Part shown: positions 23,369 to 34,971 of the stretch, piece after piece
How positions within the stretch are numbered: position 1 is the first letter of the stretch
How the letters are laid out: each line of letters opens with the position of its first letter
Assembly (NCBI GenBank): GCA_023375785.1
Contig: SZWC01004998.1
Coordinates: 69,409-109,401, forward strand
DNA length: 39,993 nucleotides
Origin: Penium margaritaceum
Lineage: Eukaryota > Streptophyta > Zygnematophyceae > Desmidiales > Peniaceae
Direction of reading: 5' to 3'
Translations under genes and position numbers: made by a program
Notes under the pieces: model-generated
Told to the model about the DNA's origin: nothing
The model's database searches: none
Seen by the model: the letters and a program-made list of their open reading frames with translations, nothing else

Positions 23369-25010
23369 TTGATCTTGAGGAGTAGTAGAATCCAGTCGCC
23401 TACGCTAGTGACGTCTTCAACCTCCCAAATTAGAATCAAGCCTGTAAAGATCAGAGGCAATGTGATTTACGTGGGAAACATGGAGATGGAGAATTCAAAT
23501 GTGAGATCTTCATCTCTTGATGAAAATTCAGTCGTGCATGGTTTGCGCATGGGACAAGTTCAGGGTCGTCATGAGGAAAATCCAGCCAAAAGTAAGGCAG
23601 AAGAAGTGCAATGCTTGGCGCATGCATCAAAGTGCATGGCGCAACAAGAAGAAGCTTGGTCAAGCAATGCAGTAAGAGACCATTGCATTAAGGCAACAAC
23701 TAGGTGCACAAGAGCTGGTATGGTAGCAGAAGCACATCACATGTGATGCTCAGAAGAATCAACTGTAGAAGCAGATGGCATGGCTACAATAACAACAACT
23801 ACAACTGCAACAATACCAACGACAATAGAATTAGTTTAATCATGCTCGGCAAGTTTTACAAGCATCTTCACCACATCTACCACAGCCAAGTCCTCCACTT
23901 ACTACACAACAGCCTATCATTTCTTCGCAAGTGCCACTTCTGGCATGTGCACAAGTAGGAATGCAAAAGCAGTTTCAAATACAAGAGCCACAACTTCCAT
24001 TGGGCATACCTACACTGGCACCATTATAGCAATCTCCTCAAGCACCAATGCCTCAAACATACATGGGGGGACCACATCCAATAGTGTAGCATGTATTTTA
24101 GGCTCAACCGATAGCGGGAAACGTGCAACACTGTCACACAACTAACCCAAAATCATCAATACAAGGAGTTTGGTACCTGGAGCTAAAGGACATTACTCAA
24201 ATAGCAGTAGCCTTTTTCTATCTACACAAGATCATAATCAATCAGTTTGATGGCAAGAATTTCTTGTATTTGGCTCACAAGTTCAAATGAATGGCTGAGA
24301 TTCGAAATTCTACACTACTTACTACGTTCCTCCTCCCCCTGGATGTCCACCATACATTGTGTCAGAGTTCAACTACTTAATGCAAACTGCTTACATGGTG
24401 CTTTAGAACCAGCTAAGTCCTTACATTTAGCAAGCCATTCACATGTACGAGGCAAGAGCTAAGCGACCCAAACATACTTGGTCTTATATGCTATGGATCT
24501 ACATATCATGTGACTCCACTTTTAAGTCTCATCTCCTCAAATAGCTCTCCCACATCTTCCTTATGAGCTTTAGTGATATTGAGAGCTATATCAACAAGGC
24601 AAAATCACTCTGCGACCAACTTGCCATCATAGATACACCCATCTCTGAGCCAATTCATGTGAATTTCCTCCTCAACACCCTCACTAGAGACTAGGATGAC
24701 GTGAAGAAAGTTCTCAAGTCCTAGCTTCAAGAAGAACTGACGGAGGCATATGCCTACAAGATGCTATTGCAAAGCATAGAGAGCGCTAGCTTACTAGAGA
24801 AAAAGCTCACATTTTCAAGAACACATCTTACCAAAATGAAGGAGAGAAGAGCACGGCTCGCTCCCTGTCAAACATCCATGTAATGATGAAGTCAACGTAC
24901 TCCCATGAGATGATACACTCCCTTCCAAAGGCAATCGCACGGAATGCCATTGGCCTGCTGATTGGATCACATCCTCACATCACGTGCAATTAATCCAGAA
25001 AGAGAGGCAA
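23369..25010 (+). pseudogene. Copia gag remnant
   Basis: A 125-codon ORF (23369-23746) begins 45 bp after the PBS and may be the gag N-terminus; a Gln/Pro-rich stretch follows (about 23900-24080). The copia gag core is visible at about 24229-24290 (INQFDGKNFLYLAHKFK, then TGA) and 24560-24830, where SFSDIESYINKAKSLCDQLA resembles the UBN2 gag pattern. Stops (for example 24693 and 24722) and frame changes interrupt it. A zinc knuckle is expected near 24930-24990, but only stray Cys/His residues remain. Gag would form the cytoplasmic particle. Confidence 0.7.
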
Positions 25011-25179
25011 GTGAAAAAATACTACTTCAAGAGGTTACTCAATGAGGAGAAAGGGATGGTGCTACGCAAAATGAAGGGAAAGAGGCGAGGGGTAGAGAAG
25101 AAAGAGAGTGGAAGAGAAAATGATAAAAAGGGCGGTCATAAGTCTGACAAGAAGGTAAAGAAGGAAGGCAAAGGGCAAC

Positions 25180-26560
25180 AGTTTGATTACACTACATCTG
25201 TGTTCAATCTGTCGAAGAGTCAGAGCGACAAGCTTGTTTGCTAGCGATATGTTTGGTAAGTGGAAAGCGGGTGAACTTTGCACATCAAACACCAAAAACC
25301 CTGCCTCCACAAATATGAGCCTTCAAATTGAGGCTATGTGACAGTTTCCAACAGATGCTTGTGCGCGTCAAGTGCATGATAATCTGGACACGCATTGATG
25401 GAGCACAAGTCATTTTAAGCATAATCCTCTATATACGTGACATTAATGTGAACTTCCTCTCTCTCAGCCAGATCATGAAGAGACGAGCTCAATCATCTGT
25501 AACGACAAGAATTTTACTCTCAAAAGACATGAAGAAAAAACCTTTACAAAAGGTCACCTCCTTTCTAATGGCATGATTGAGCTAGAATTCATCGCACCAG
25601 CTTGTTATGATACGCATTCCCCATTTGCAGCAGCAAGTCTACACCAACTTGTAGGTGTAGATGCTCTAGTTTGGCACAAGAGGCTAGGCCACATCATCAA
25701 TGAGTTGGTGGAATCTTTGGTGATGAAGGGCCATGTAAACATCCTCAACAGTAAAAAAAGTGGCCAAGGCGGAACAAAGCCTTCTGAGGACTGCGTTCGT
25801 GCCAGGTTGTCACAACAAATGTTCCCATTTGAAACCAAGTGCGTCATTAACCAAAATCTTAGAATCGTTCCTACCGATATTTGTGGACCGCCCCCTTAGC
25901 AAGACTCTACGGTGAACACCGTTACTTCCTCATCTTTGTGGATGATGCAAAAAGTTTCCTTTGGAGCTAGCCTCTCCAATCAACAGATGAAACACCAACC
26001 TATTTACTTAAATGGTTGGCAATAGCGGAAAGGAAAAGCAATAAAAAGCTACAAGTCTTGCGCTTTGAGAATGCTGCCGAGTACACAAGCACAAAATTCA
26101 TGTCGCAACTTCAATAAATGGACATTGTGTAGTAGTCCTCTACAACATGTACCCTGAAGAAAAATGGTGTCATAAAAAGGGCAAATTGCATTATTTAGGA
26201 GACGTTCAAACTCATGCCCCTAGGAGCAAATCTCGACAGCTCCTACTGGCCGTATGCTTTGAGGCAAGCAGTTTGGGTGCAAAATGGTATACCGCACACG
26301 GCCTTACAAGACATGACCCATTTGAAGCATGGCCCAACTGCAGTCCAATAATCACCATGCTTCGGATATTTTGCTGCGTAGCGCTTCTCCACGTCCAAAA
26401 AGAACGTCGTAGAAAGCTTGCGAACAAAGCAACTTGGGGTATGGTTGTTGGACAAAGCCCTAAAATGAAAGGTTGGCATTTCTATGACATCAATACTTAA
26501 CGTATCATCACAAGTCCTCATGCTTTTTCCTCCAAAGATCTGACAAGTCAAGGGTTTGAA
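25180..26560 (+). pseudogene. Copia protease / GAG-pre-integrase / integrase remnant
   Basis: In order: a decayed protease end at 25410-25490 (SIILYIRDINVNFLSLSQI, the usual VLYVP...NLLSVSQL pattern), GAG-pre-integrase at 25650-25740 (LVWHKRLGHIINEL), the integrase start (IVPTDICGP, about 25862-25895), and an integrase core with YFLIFVDDAKSFLW and NAAEYTSTKF (about 25925-26105). A C-terminal block near 26360-26500 reads VQKERRRKLANKATWG then VGQSPKMKGWHFYD. Frames switch several times and stops are present. Integrase would insert the cDNA into the genome; this copy cannot make it. Confidence 0.85.
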
Positions 26561-26899
26561 GCCAAGCACTTGTCCGTAAAAGACCTTCTTTGGTCATTCT
26601 ATGAAATATTTGTGGAGTGAATGCAAAATGAAACACCAGACCGTTATCCACTCACCAATACAAATGTGGATCAGGCAAGGGAAGGGGCGGTGCATAGAGT
26701 AAGCCCCTCACGACTCACCAAAAAGAACGCATCGCCACTAATCAAGAAGTGGTCGTAGTAAACCATAGTGATCGCCATCTTGTTGCGACGTAAGATAGCG
26801 TGGAAGCCACGAGGCTGAAGAAGCACGATGGCAGAATCGAGTGCCGACACTTCACACCCCACCTATATTTGTAGATGGAATAACAAACAAGGAGGATGA

Positions 26900-27840
26900 A
26901 TCAGAACACAAAATGGTTATCCAGCATGCAAGGTGTATGTTGAGAATGATAAGGTGCATGGCGACATCACAACAATGCATCTAAGGGCTCTCCTTTCCAT
27001 GGCCTTAAATACACCTCCCCTCAAGCCAAAGTCACTCAAGGAAACATTAGCAGGCAAGTTTGTAATAGTATGGAAAGCAGCACTTTGTAAGAGCATCATA
27101 TAGTAGGCAACTTTGAAGCTAACAAAGCTGCCATCTGGCTTAAGGCCAGTTGGTGGGTGTTTAGGGTGAAGACAAAGGCAGATGGCAGCATAAAAAAACT
27201 CACAGCATGTATGGTTGCAAAGGGAATCTTATAGGTAGAAGGAAAGGATTTCTTGAAAACCTAAGCACCTGTCAGTCGTAATGCCATAGCGTACATCATG
27301 CTTGCCATTGCATCTGTCAAAGACTACAAGGTGTAGCAACATGTCATCAAAAACGTCTTTTTACATAGAGAAATAGCAAATACAATCTACACGAAGCTGC
27401 TAGAAGGGTATGATGATGGTGGAAAAAGAGTGTGCAAGCTTGTTAAACGTTTGTACGATTGATGCAGAGTCTTCGTTTTTGGTACCGCAAGCTACAAATC
27501 CTCCTCGAGTCGATATACTTTTATCCATTAAGCTACACTCACTCTTTGTTCCTCCATCGACCACCAAAGAACAAATGTCTCGAGTACAAAGTCCTTGTCT
27601 ACGTCGACGTTATCTTGATCATTGGCCTTTCATTAAAATTCAACCACGCAACTACTTGTGTAATGGCAAAACAGATCAATATGACAATGATGCCAAGCTT
27701 TGAGTACTTTCACATCATGAACATCAAACGCAATTGTGCTTCATGCATGCTCAAGATGTTCCAAGAATATTACGCAGCCAAAATCTTCAAATGGTTTGAC
27801 ATCCGAGATCGTCATGTTCCGACTCCCCTAACGTAGTAGC
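26900..27840 (+). pseudogene. Copia reverse transcriptase remnant
   Basis: Recognisable pieces are KLPSGLRPVGG then VFRVKTKADGSIKKL (about 27125-27205), APVSRNAIAYIMLAIASVKD (about 27268-27325) and NVFLHREIANTIYTKLLEGY (about 27351-27411). The catalytic box, LVYVDVILIIG (about 27595-27630), has the second Asp of YVDD lost. Stops lie between the motifs, and at least one frame change separates the N-terminal part from the catalytic box. Confidence 0.85.
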
Positions 27841-28099
27841 AACTGATTCCTCTTGGGCCAAGGTGAAGCGATGAGACAAACGATCGTAGCAGATTCAGTC
27901 CTCTCATGAACATTACAAGCTACACATGACCTGACGTGTAGTTTGTGATGAGAAATTTGGCGTGTGGGAATGAGACTTGCTGTGAAAGGGCTTGCAAGGT
28001 GCTAGACCGTGCCCTTTGGTTCTTCAGGAGTACTTCAAAGACAAGGTTGGTCTTCGGCTCGTCAAATAACTTGGAGCAAAGTTTCTTCGTAGATGAAGA

Positions 28100-28400
28100 T
28101 TTTGGCCATACGCAAGAAGACCATTGAAGTACCAAAACATTTGTTTGTCTAAAAGACAGAATAAAAGTCTCGTGGACGAGCAAGATGAAAAAACTTATCA
28201 CATTCAACTTAGTTTAAGCTCAGTATGTTACCTAAAGAACCTCTTTGGCAGCATCGGCTTCCTGCAACACGACCTGACCACAATTTACGTTGAAAAAACC
28301 ATCAACCTTGCAAACTCGACAAAATTTCATGGGCAGTTGAAGCACATTGACATCCAAGCCACAAGAAACACTCAAAGGTGATCTACCACATGATTTGCCT
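28100..28400 (+). pseudogene. Copia RNase H remnant
   Basis: YVEKTINLANSTKFHGQLKH followed by IDIQ (about 28285-28357) is the copia RNase H C-terminal core. The usual DN metal-binding pair is replaced by EK. The same segment in the minus copy still reads YVDNKSATNLANSTKF. Confidence 0.8.
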
Positions 28401-30081
28401 TGTGCAAGATCAAGGAAAATCGCAAATAGTAGATTGATTAACAAAAAGTGTCCCAATGAAATCTTTTACAAGTGCATGGAGTAATGTGGACTTTTGCATA
28501 GTGCTTATTTGTATTTATACCTAAAGAAGGACGATCAAGCAGACACACGGCAATAGAACACGCGCACCAACACCATCGACGATCTTTCCTCATAGAAAAA
28601 TAGAGATTTATGTCTTATGGTGCAAGGGACAATTTTTGTGGAGCATGTAGCAGAGATCCCAAGCCATCAAGAAACTTTACCTACAACAAAAATTGCCGAA
28701 GTAGATGTTCAAGTCCTTTCATCGTCGACAGAATCAGTCCCACTCATTGTCGACGTGACATCCAAAAACTTCGCACCGGTCTCCCCCTAGCAGCGTATTC
28801 AAAGATATATTTTACTCCTAGACAATCAACAGCTTCAACCACTCACTTCAGTCCCCTACTTCATTAAGAGACCTACTTTAGTCTTCTATGTTTTTGGAAA
28901 ACAGTTCCTACAAATTTCAAGTTCATTCCTTAAAGAAAGAGTAAAAATCAACATGGTAGATTGGGAAAAAGAAGCATAAATGGGGTTGCAAGAGAATGTT
29001 TTCCGAGAAGGGGTGTAAGGGGAGTTGCGGTCATAAGAAGCAAGCAAAGCAAGGCCTCGCGGCAATGCAGGTGCATTAAAAGCAAATGCGGTGGCTAGAT
29101 TTGTGAGAGGAGCAGATGCGATAGCAAGCAATAGGCCTATCGCGACAACAGGCTAAGCACCAAAGCTTTGTACCATCGCTTCATGTAGCTAGAGGGAGAG
29201 CACAATGAATCAAGCAAGTGAGCTCGTTAAAATGGGAGCGAGTTTGCTCGCCACCTCACTCGCAAAAATAGTGGCAAGAAAAGTTGTCCAATCTAATTGA
29301 GTTTGTAAGGCCCCCTCCTTAACGAGACAAAACTTGGCGAGGGAGCTAAGAAAAGGGCGTAGTTGCTAGGAGGAAATGGATGAACGACGTGAAGAGAATA
29401 TCCCAGCTTACCCGGCAAGCAGTTCACCTGTAGTGGAGGAGATTCTATACATGCAATGATTGACCAGTGTAATCTCAAATCCATCATCAATTACCAAGAT
29501 TGCGTACGTTCTGTGTCAAGCTAGAAGACGTCAACTTTTTATGCACAAGGGCAAACATGGCGTTAGCGATAGTACAACTGCCATTTATACCTTTCCAATA
29601 GCTTCTTGTCGTGAGGGGGAGAGGAGAATTTGTTTTTTTCTTCTCGCCCATGGACTTCTCCACCCACCAAAAAGTGGTAAAGAAGCTCCTAAGCAAAGGG
29701 CAAGTCAATCAGAGCGCCCCTCCATGTAGTACCATTTGCAAATAACACTCTTATGCATTTTCTTGGAGCGAAAGTCACTAAAATTTATCTCAATCGGCTT
29801 GAGACTTCACTTAATAGATTTTTGATGGCACAGATATCAAGTCTAGAATAGGAACAACCCTTTGAACCCAAAAACTACCCATAAGGAATGTCGAGCACGG
29901 CATACGATGACGAGAAGGTCGATTACGATCTGTGAGCATTCAAAAGCTTGCAAAAAAACATTTCACACCAGGGAAGTAGCAAAAAGTTCTTTTGACATCA
30001 AACCCCTCTTGGGGACATTGGACGTGACCAATTTCTTCACGGTTATCTAGAATAATCCTTTGGTTCAACAATCAAAGGGGG
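28401..30081 (+). pseudogene. Copia 3' domain between RNase H and 3' LTR
   Basis: 1.7 kb homologous, in order, to 5607-7085 of the minus copy. It has short ORFs (28610-28867, 29460-29729) but no recognisable domain and several stops. The last bases before the LTR are ATCAAAGGGG, a polypurine-type tract. Whether this was a third ORF or untranslated DNA cannot be settled here. Confidence 0.5.
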
Positions 30082-31232
30082 TTCTTAAAGGTGACAATCA
30101 CCACACCTATTTTTGTGGTCCAGCAGGCGTAGTGGCTTTTGGAATTGCATGAGCCTAGAAGAAGCTACGGAATTGTCTCTTAAACATTTGTGGGTCCAAG
30201 GGCGGAGGTTTTCTCCCATTGTATAAGTTGGATTCATTTTTGGCATCGAGGTCATAGGGGGGTATGGATCATGGAGTTTTAAAATAGTGTGTTCTGCATG
30301 CACAACAGAGCCATGCATGCCTTTTGTCCCAGACTAGTCAACTGGTGTGTAGTGCAACTACGCATTACTAGAATCTTGGCTAGGTCAGCATGAAAAGACA
30401 CCACCATGGGCAGTGTGGACCGCTCTGCATCGCTCCTGCATCAGCACAACTCTATAGAAGCATGCAAGGCCTAGAGTGGGGACCGCTCTACATCAACGCA
30501 TGCATGCACGACATAGCACTACATCAGAGCATGCATGCACGAGACATCAACCACATGCAAAGCCAGAAGCGGGGAACGCCCTACATGAGCACAGCCATGC
30601 ACGACTCAACTGTAGAAGCTACTAGAGGGGTTACTACCTAGAGGAAGATTCTCAGGCTAGGAATCGTCCCACCTACAACCGGAAGCTTCCATCAACTTGG
30701 ACAGCTTTCAACTTGCTTGTTACCTGCTATAAAAGATGTCTAGCTTGGCAATTTTCATATAACAAGTCATTTATCACGAACCTTTTTGCTTGTAGTCTAC
30801 CACAATAGCCTCTACATGTTCCAAACATGAAGTGAGGCGAAGATTCTACAGACACTCGTCTCAAGACGTTAGTAAGCCTAGTAGCAATTTGTGAGCCTGG
30901 GCAAGAGGACACCTTCAACTACCTGAAGGCCTGAAAACTAAGAAGAGGTATCCAGAATACGTTCAAGACTAAAGCTACTTCTATTGCTGTCTTGATAGGC
31001 ATTGCCCACCAATGGGCCAGGAGCCGTGATTAGGCGTGAGAGTCAATAGCTAGTCTCTAGCTGAGCTATGTTTCCTATACTGTTTCTTGTACTATAGTTG
31101 TGATCATCTACTGTCATTTTGTCCTAGCATTCTCTCATTTCCAGCTTTCTACTCTATTTGTAGTCGCTCTCCAAGCCCAATTGTCCGAGCAACAAGGAAC
31201 CCAACCCTTGCTGCGCCCCACAAACATCAACA
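30082..31232 (+). repeat. Copia 3' LTR
   Basis: Follows the purine tract and ends CAAACATCAACA. It has a TATAAAA box at 30728-30734 and two GCATGCATGC motifs (30498-30507, 30529-30538). Length 1151 bp against 1154 for the 5' LTR, with many substitutions between them. Confidence 0.85.
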
Positions 31233-33250
31233 ATAACAATGTTATGGCGCATGTTAAATGAAGGCCAATATCATCGTACCTCCATGTGTGCATACACAAA
31301 TGAGGAAACATAAATACCTCACTCATTCAAATAAAGTGCACCTCATCAAATTTCCTTCAATGCGCCATTTTAGACATGTTATTATACAAACATCGTGATA
31401 ATTGTTTTGAATGTTTTAAAATCTCTTTGTTTTGTGTTCAATTGGCCACCTAACCATTGCAATTAATGAAAACAGTGATTGACTCCTTCCAGCTGTCTTG
31501 TAGTTCATTCTCATCAAATACTTACCGTATTTCTCTGAACAAAACTATGCAGATAAGAGTTAAAAGGCCCAAATTTGGCACATGTGTCAACCTCGTATTT
31601 GATTTCCACATTATTTCATATCAGAATTGTATTGATGCACTCTTGGTTAAAATATGTTTTTTTGTTTTTTGACTCAAAATAGGATCTCAAAGTATCCTAG
31701 ATTTACTACACTTGTTTTTCTTGTTTACAAAGGGATAAATCTTTTTTAAACTAATTTTATTTTTTGTTCAACTAATAATGAAACACATTATTGAACATTG
31801 AAGAAATAGGCATCGTCTGATGGAATAATCCTTGTTAAATGTTTTTCTTATACAAGGAAACAAAGGATATTGTTCTTGTTTTGAAATTTTATAAAAGGAT
31901 AAAAAAAGCATATGTCAAAACTGTTTCTTTTATGCAATTCATTAAACAATTATGTTAGAATGAATGATTAAATTTTGTGTTGATTTAAGAAACACGTACA
32001 AAACAAAATCTAAGGATTGTTCTATTCAATAGGATACTGAATATTTTGGAAGATCATGTCTGATTAGATTTAACTTAGTTCATTTATGTATCATGATTAG
32101 AATTATAAGCCCTAATTTTTATGAAACATTGGGAATTCAATGAAACACCATTCAAGTGTTAAACCCTAATGAATACATGTGAGGGCAAAAGTCACTTTGG
32201 AGTACGCTTGAAAAACGTCTTTTTAGAACCAAGTTGAGGTAAAATATGTGTGGTCATGGTTAAATTATTACGCTACTCCTACTCCATAAGTGGCACTATG
32301 CTCTTTTTTCCATGTGGTATGGTTAAATTAAAATATTAACGTTACAATTTATCTTTCAAATTTTTCATTTTGATGATTTATTTTCCTTCATTGAAAATTT
32401 CGCAATGAAAATTGCTTAGGAAGCCACTCACCCAACATCCAAAAATTTTAAATCCATGAAATTTGCCCTTTTTGAAAACAAAGGTACACTAAAAAACAAG
32501 GAAAAAAAGAAAATTCATTACAAACTGATGTATCATTTTTTTGAAATAAAATAAGTATTTTTTACACACGAGGTTTAGCTTGAGGTATACTTCGGATAAA
32601 ATACAAATTTCTGGAAGTTTCATTTGATCACCGTCTTATCGGCAATGATCGCCTGACTCTCCTTGTCCGATATTCAAAAGAGGAAAGACCAGACATTGCC
32701 AAGGCACGACAAACCGAGAGATCAAATGAGTGATGAGCACGATATGAAAAAATGTTTGCGTTGAAATAATTAGTGATATAGTTATGATGTTTGTGTTAAG
32801 GTTTTGGTAAGGTATGCGAGATACACAATTTTGAAGTATTCTTCCAAATACATATTTTTTAGGTATACTCAACTTAAACCTCGTGAATAATATGATCTTT
32901 TTATATTTTTAAAATTAATATTTGTTTGTCCAAAAGTTTCTCCCAAATCTTTTCAGTTGGTTTGGATGTGAGTTCATGCATTGGTTGTTTAAAACCTTAT
33001 AAAAAAAGAGAGTTAGTGGCCACCCCTGAAAAAAATATTTACGGGGTTTATTTGGGGAAATCAGAGATAAGAGGGTGGCCTTTTGTGTCCTTGAAATGGA
33101 AAGCGTTGCTTTTGTAGGAAAATCTGGGATTTGTAGTCTATCGCTGACAGTTATTAGAATTGGGTTTCCTTTGTAATCGATCTTTCAATGTGCACTTCTG
33201 ATGTATTGTATGATTTTGTATGTCAGAACTGAGGGTTTTGATGTTAGCGC
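31233..33250. other. AT-rich intergenic DNA
   Basis: Apart from the inverted-repeat element at 32567-32885, I see no gene. Short ORFs (31457-31672, 32926-33117) lack recognisable motifs. Confidence 0.5.
32567..32885. mobile_element. Possible MITE (about 319 bp, terminal inverted repeats)
   Basis: The left end CACGAGGTTTAGCTTGAGG (from 32567) pairs with the reverse complement of the right end (32861-32885), CACGAGGTTTAAGTTGAG, continuing to TATAC with a few mismatches. Subterminal CATTTGATCA and GATCAAATGA form a second inverted pair inside. No coding capacity. A target duplication is not clear, so the superfamily is not assigned. Confidence 0.5.
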
Positions 33251-33340
33251 CGAATTCATTTCTTTTTCTCTACTGTAGCCCTCCTATCCTTGCCTCAGCC
33301 GCAGCCGCAGCCGCATCGCATCTGTGGGTGAAAACAAGTG

Positions 33341-33759
33341 ACAGTGAGGCACCGCAATCTTAGCGCAACTGCACACCCACGTGCTCACGAATTTCCTACA
33401 TTCCCGTCACAGAAAAAGCATCTCCTACAAATGTCGGATTTTAGACCGTCGCAGGGTTCGGTTCGATTTCATAGAGAAAGACGACAACTAGTGCCGCCCG
33501 GAACCCTTCCCAGGTCGAAAAGATCGGCTAATAGCCAGGTCGCCCCCATTGTCAGCCGTCCATGTCTGAGACGCCCCCATTCTGAGAACAAACGACTAGG
33601 CCGCCCGCATTCGAAAAGCATCGAGCTAATCCGCCGCCATTGTTGGGTTAGGGAGTAACCTATTACAATCGGTTCGTGGCCAAAAGATGCTTCAAGAAAA
33701 TCTTGATTGGTGGATCGGTCATTTTTCTGCCATATCCACAAATCAGGGTGCAAGAATCA
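33341..33759 (+). repeat. Block A, copy 1 (with internal 33-bp degenerate repeat)
   Basis: Contains a 106-codon ORF (33338-33658), basic, whose last third repeats a roughly 11-residue pattern (RRPHSENKRL, GRPHSKSIEL). Bases 33341-33747 recur without visible difference at 34000-34406, and 33531-33759 recur at 34972-35200. The coding status is unknown. Confidence 0.7.
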
Positions 33760-33760
33760 N

Positions 33761-33998
33761 AGGGGGTAAACCCCTGACGCGGACTGAGAACGCCATTCTG
33801 CGAACTCTGACGACGACTTCAGAGCAGGAGCTGGAGACACGGCCCGTTATAGTGGTTCTCAGAGCGAGACGACCCTCGCGACCAAGGGTTCGACGGAAAC
33901 GGCGGCTACGACCTAGATAAAACGCCGCCGGCAGCTGCAAGCAGCAGCAAAAACGCCAGAACGGACTACGGCATCCACACTTCACGGATTGAAGCGCC
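33761..33998 (+). other. Contig fragment ending in block B
   Basis: Bounded by N at 33760 and 33999. Its last 106 bp (33893-33998) recur at 34408-34513. A plus-strand frame reading GGYDLDKTPPAAASSSKN looks coding-like and ends in TAA just beyond block B in the second copy (34514-34516). Product unknown. Confidence 0.5.
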
Positions 33999-33999
33999 N

Positions 34000-34406
34000 A
34001 CAGTGAGGCACCGCAATCTTAGCGCAACTGCACACCCACGTGCTCACGAATTTCCTACATTCCCGTCACAGAAAAAGCATCTCCTACAAATGTCGGATTT
34101 TAGACCGTCGCAGGGTTCGGTTCGATTTCATAGAGAAAGACGACAACTAGTGCCGCCCGGAACCCTTCCCAGGTCGAAAAGATCGGCTAATAGCCAGGTC
34201 GCCCCCATTGTCAGCCGTCCATGTCTGAGACGCCCCCATTCTGAGAACAAACGACTAGGCCGCCCGCATTCGAAAAGCATCGAGCTAATCCGCCGCCATT
34301 GTTGGGTTAGGGAGTAACCTATTACAATCGGTTCGTGGCCAAAAGATGCTTCAAGAAAATCTTGATTGGTGGATCGGTCATTTTTCTGCCATATCCACAA
34401 ATCAGG
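34000..34406 (+). repeat. Block A, copy 2 (likely assembly duplicate)
   Basis: Same as 33341-33747 as far as I can read, with an N immediately before (33999) and after (34407). Confidence 0.85.
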
Positions 34407-34407
34407 N

Positions 34408-34970
34408 ACGGAAACGGCGGCTACGACCTAGATAAAACGCCGCCGGCAGCTGCAAGCAGCAGCAAAAACGCCAGAACGGACTACGGCATCCACACTTCAC
34501 GGATTGAAGCGCCGTAAATTGCGTTTGAGAGCTTGAAAAAAGCCCTACTTTGTGGAGACACTTCCTTCCAGTCTCTCCACACTCCCAGGGGGCTAGGAGG
34601 ATTTTTGTGGGGCGGGTTGGGGAGTTCCCACCTCTAGAACCACAGAATCCTCCTCATTTTCAAGGCTTCTTCAAACCTCCTTCATCCAAAAATTGGGACA
34701 ACGTCCCTTCCCAAGCTTAGGGACTCTCACGACCTGAGAGAACCCTAAAAAGAAGGAGGGTGCCACCTTGGGGATTTTTGGCGGCTCCTCCAACGCCGCC
34801 GGCTCAAGGAGGACGCCGCCAAGGGGCGCGAGACGTGACAAGAAGACGCAAGAAGAGACCAAGGAAGACCAGAAGAGAAGAAGACAAGAAGACAAGAAGA
34901 AAAGTAGTCTTTTCGTTCTTGACTTTGTACTTGTTTGCCTTCTTGTTCTTTGGCTTAGTTTTGTGAGCGG
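34408..34970 (+). repeat. Block B copy 2 joined to block C copy 1
   Basis: 34408-34513 repeats 33893-33998. 34585-34970 matches 35692-36077 without length change and with about five substitutions. Block C is LTR/leader-like DNA that precedes gag in the gypsy element, so this fragment is probably an allele or second copy of that LTR. Confidence 0.75.
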
Positions 34971-34971
34971 N

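Larger units (their letters stand above)
22159..31232 (+). mobile_element. Full-length, heavily mutated Ty1/copia retrotransposon
   Basis: It has 1.15-kb LTRs at both ends, a Met-initiator-type PBS after the left LTR, and pol motifs in copia order: gag, protease region, GAG-pre-integrase, integrase, RT, RNase H. A 1.7-kb 3' domain and a purine tract AAAGGGG precede the right LTR. Every coding domain is interrupted by stops or frameshifts, and the two LTRs differ at many sites, so the insertion is old and inactive. No 5-bp target duplication is clear (left flank AAAAA, right flank ATAAC). It is about 9.07 kb and the same family as the minus copy at 4515-8120. Confidence 0.88.

Noticed and set aside
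33338..34317. Two matching ORFs (106 and 104 codons) as a tandem gene duplication
   Set aside because: The copies appear identical and are bounded by Ns, which fits overlapping contigs better than a real duplication.
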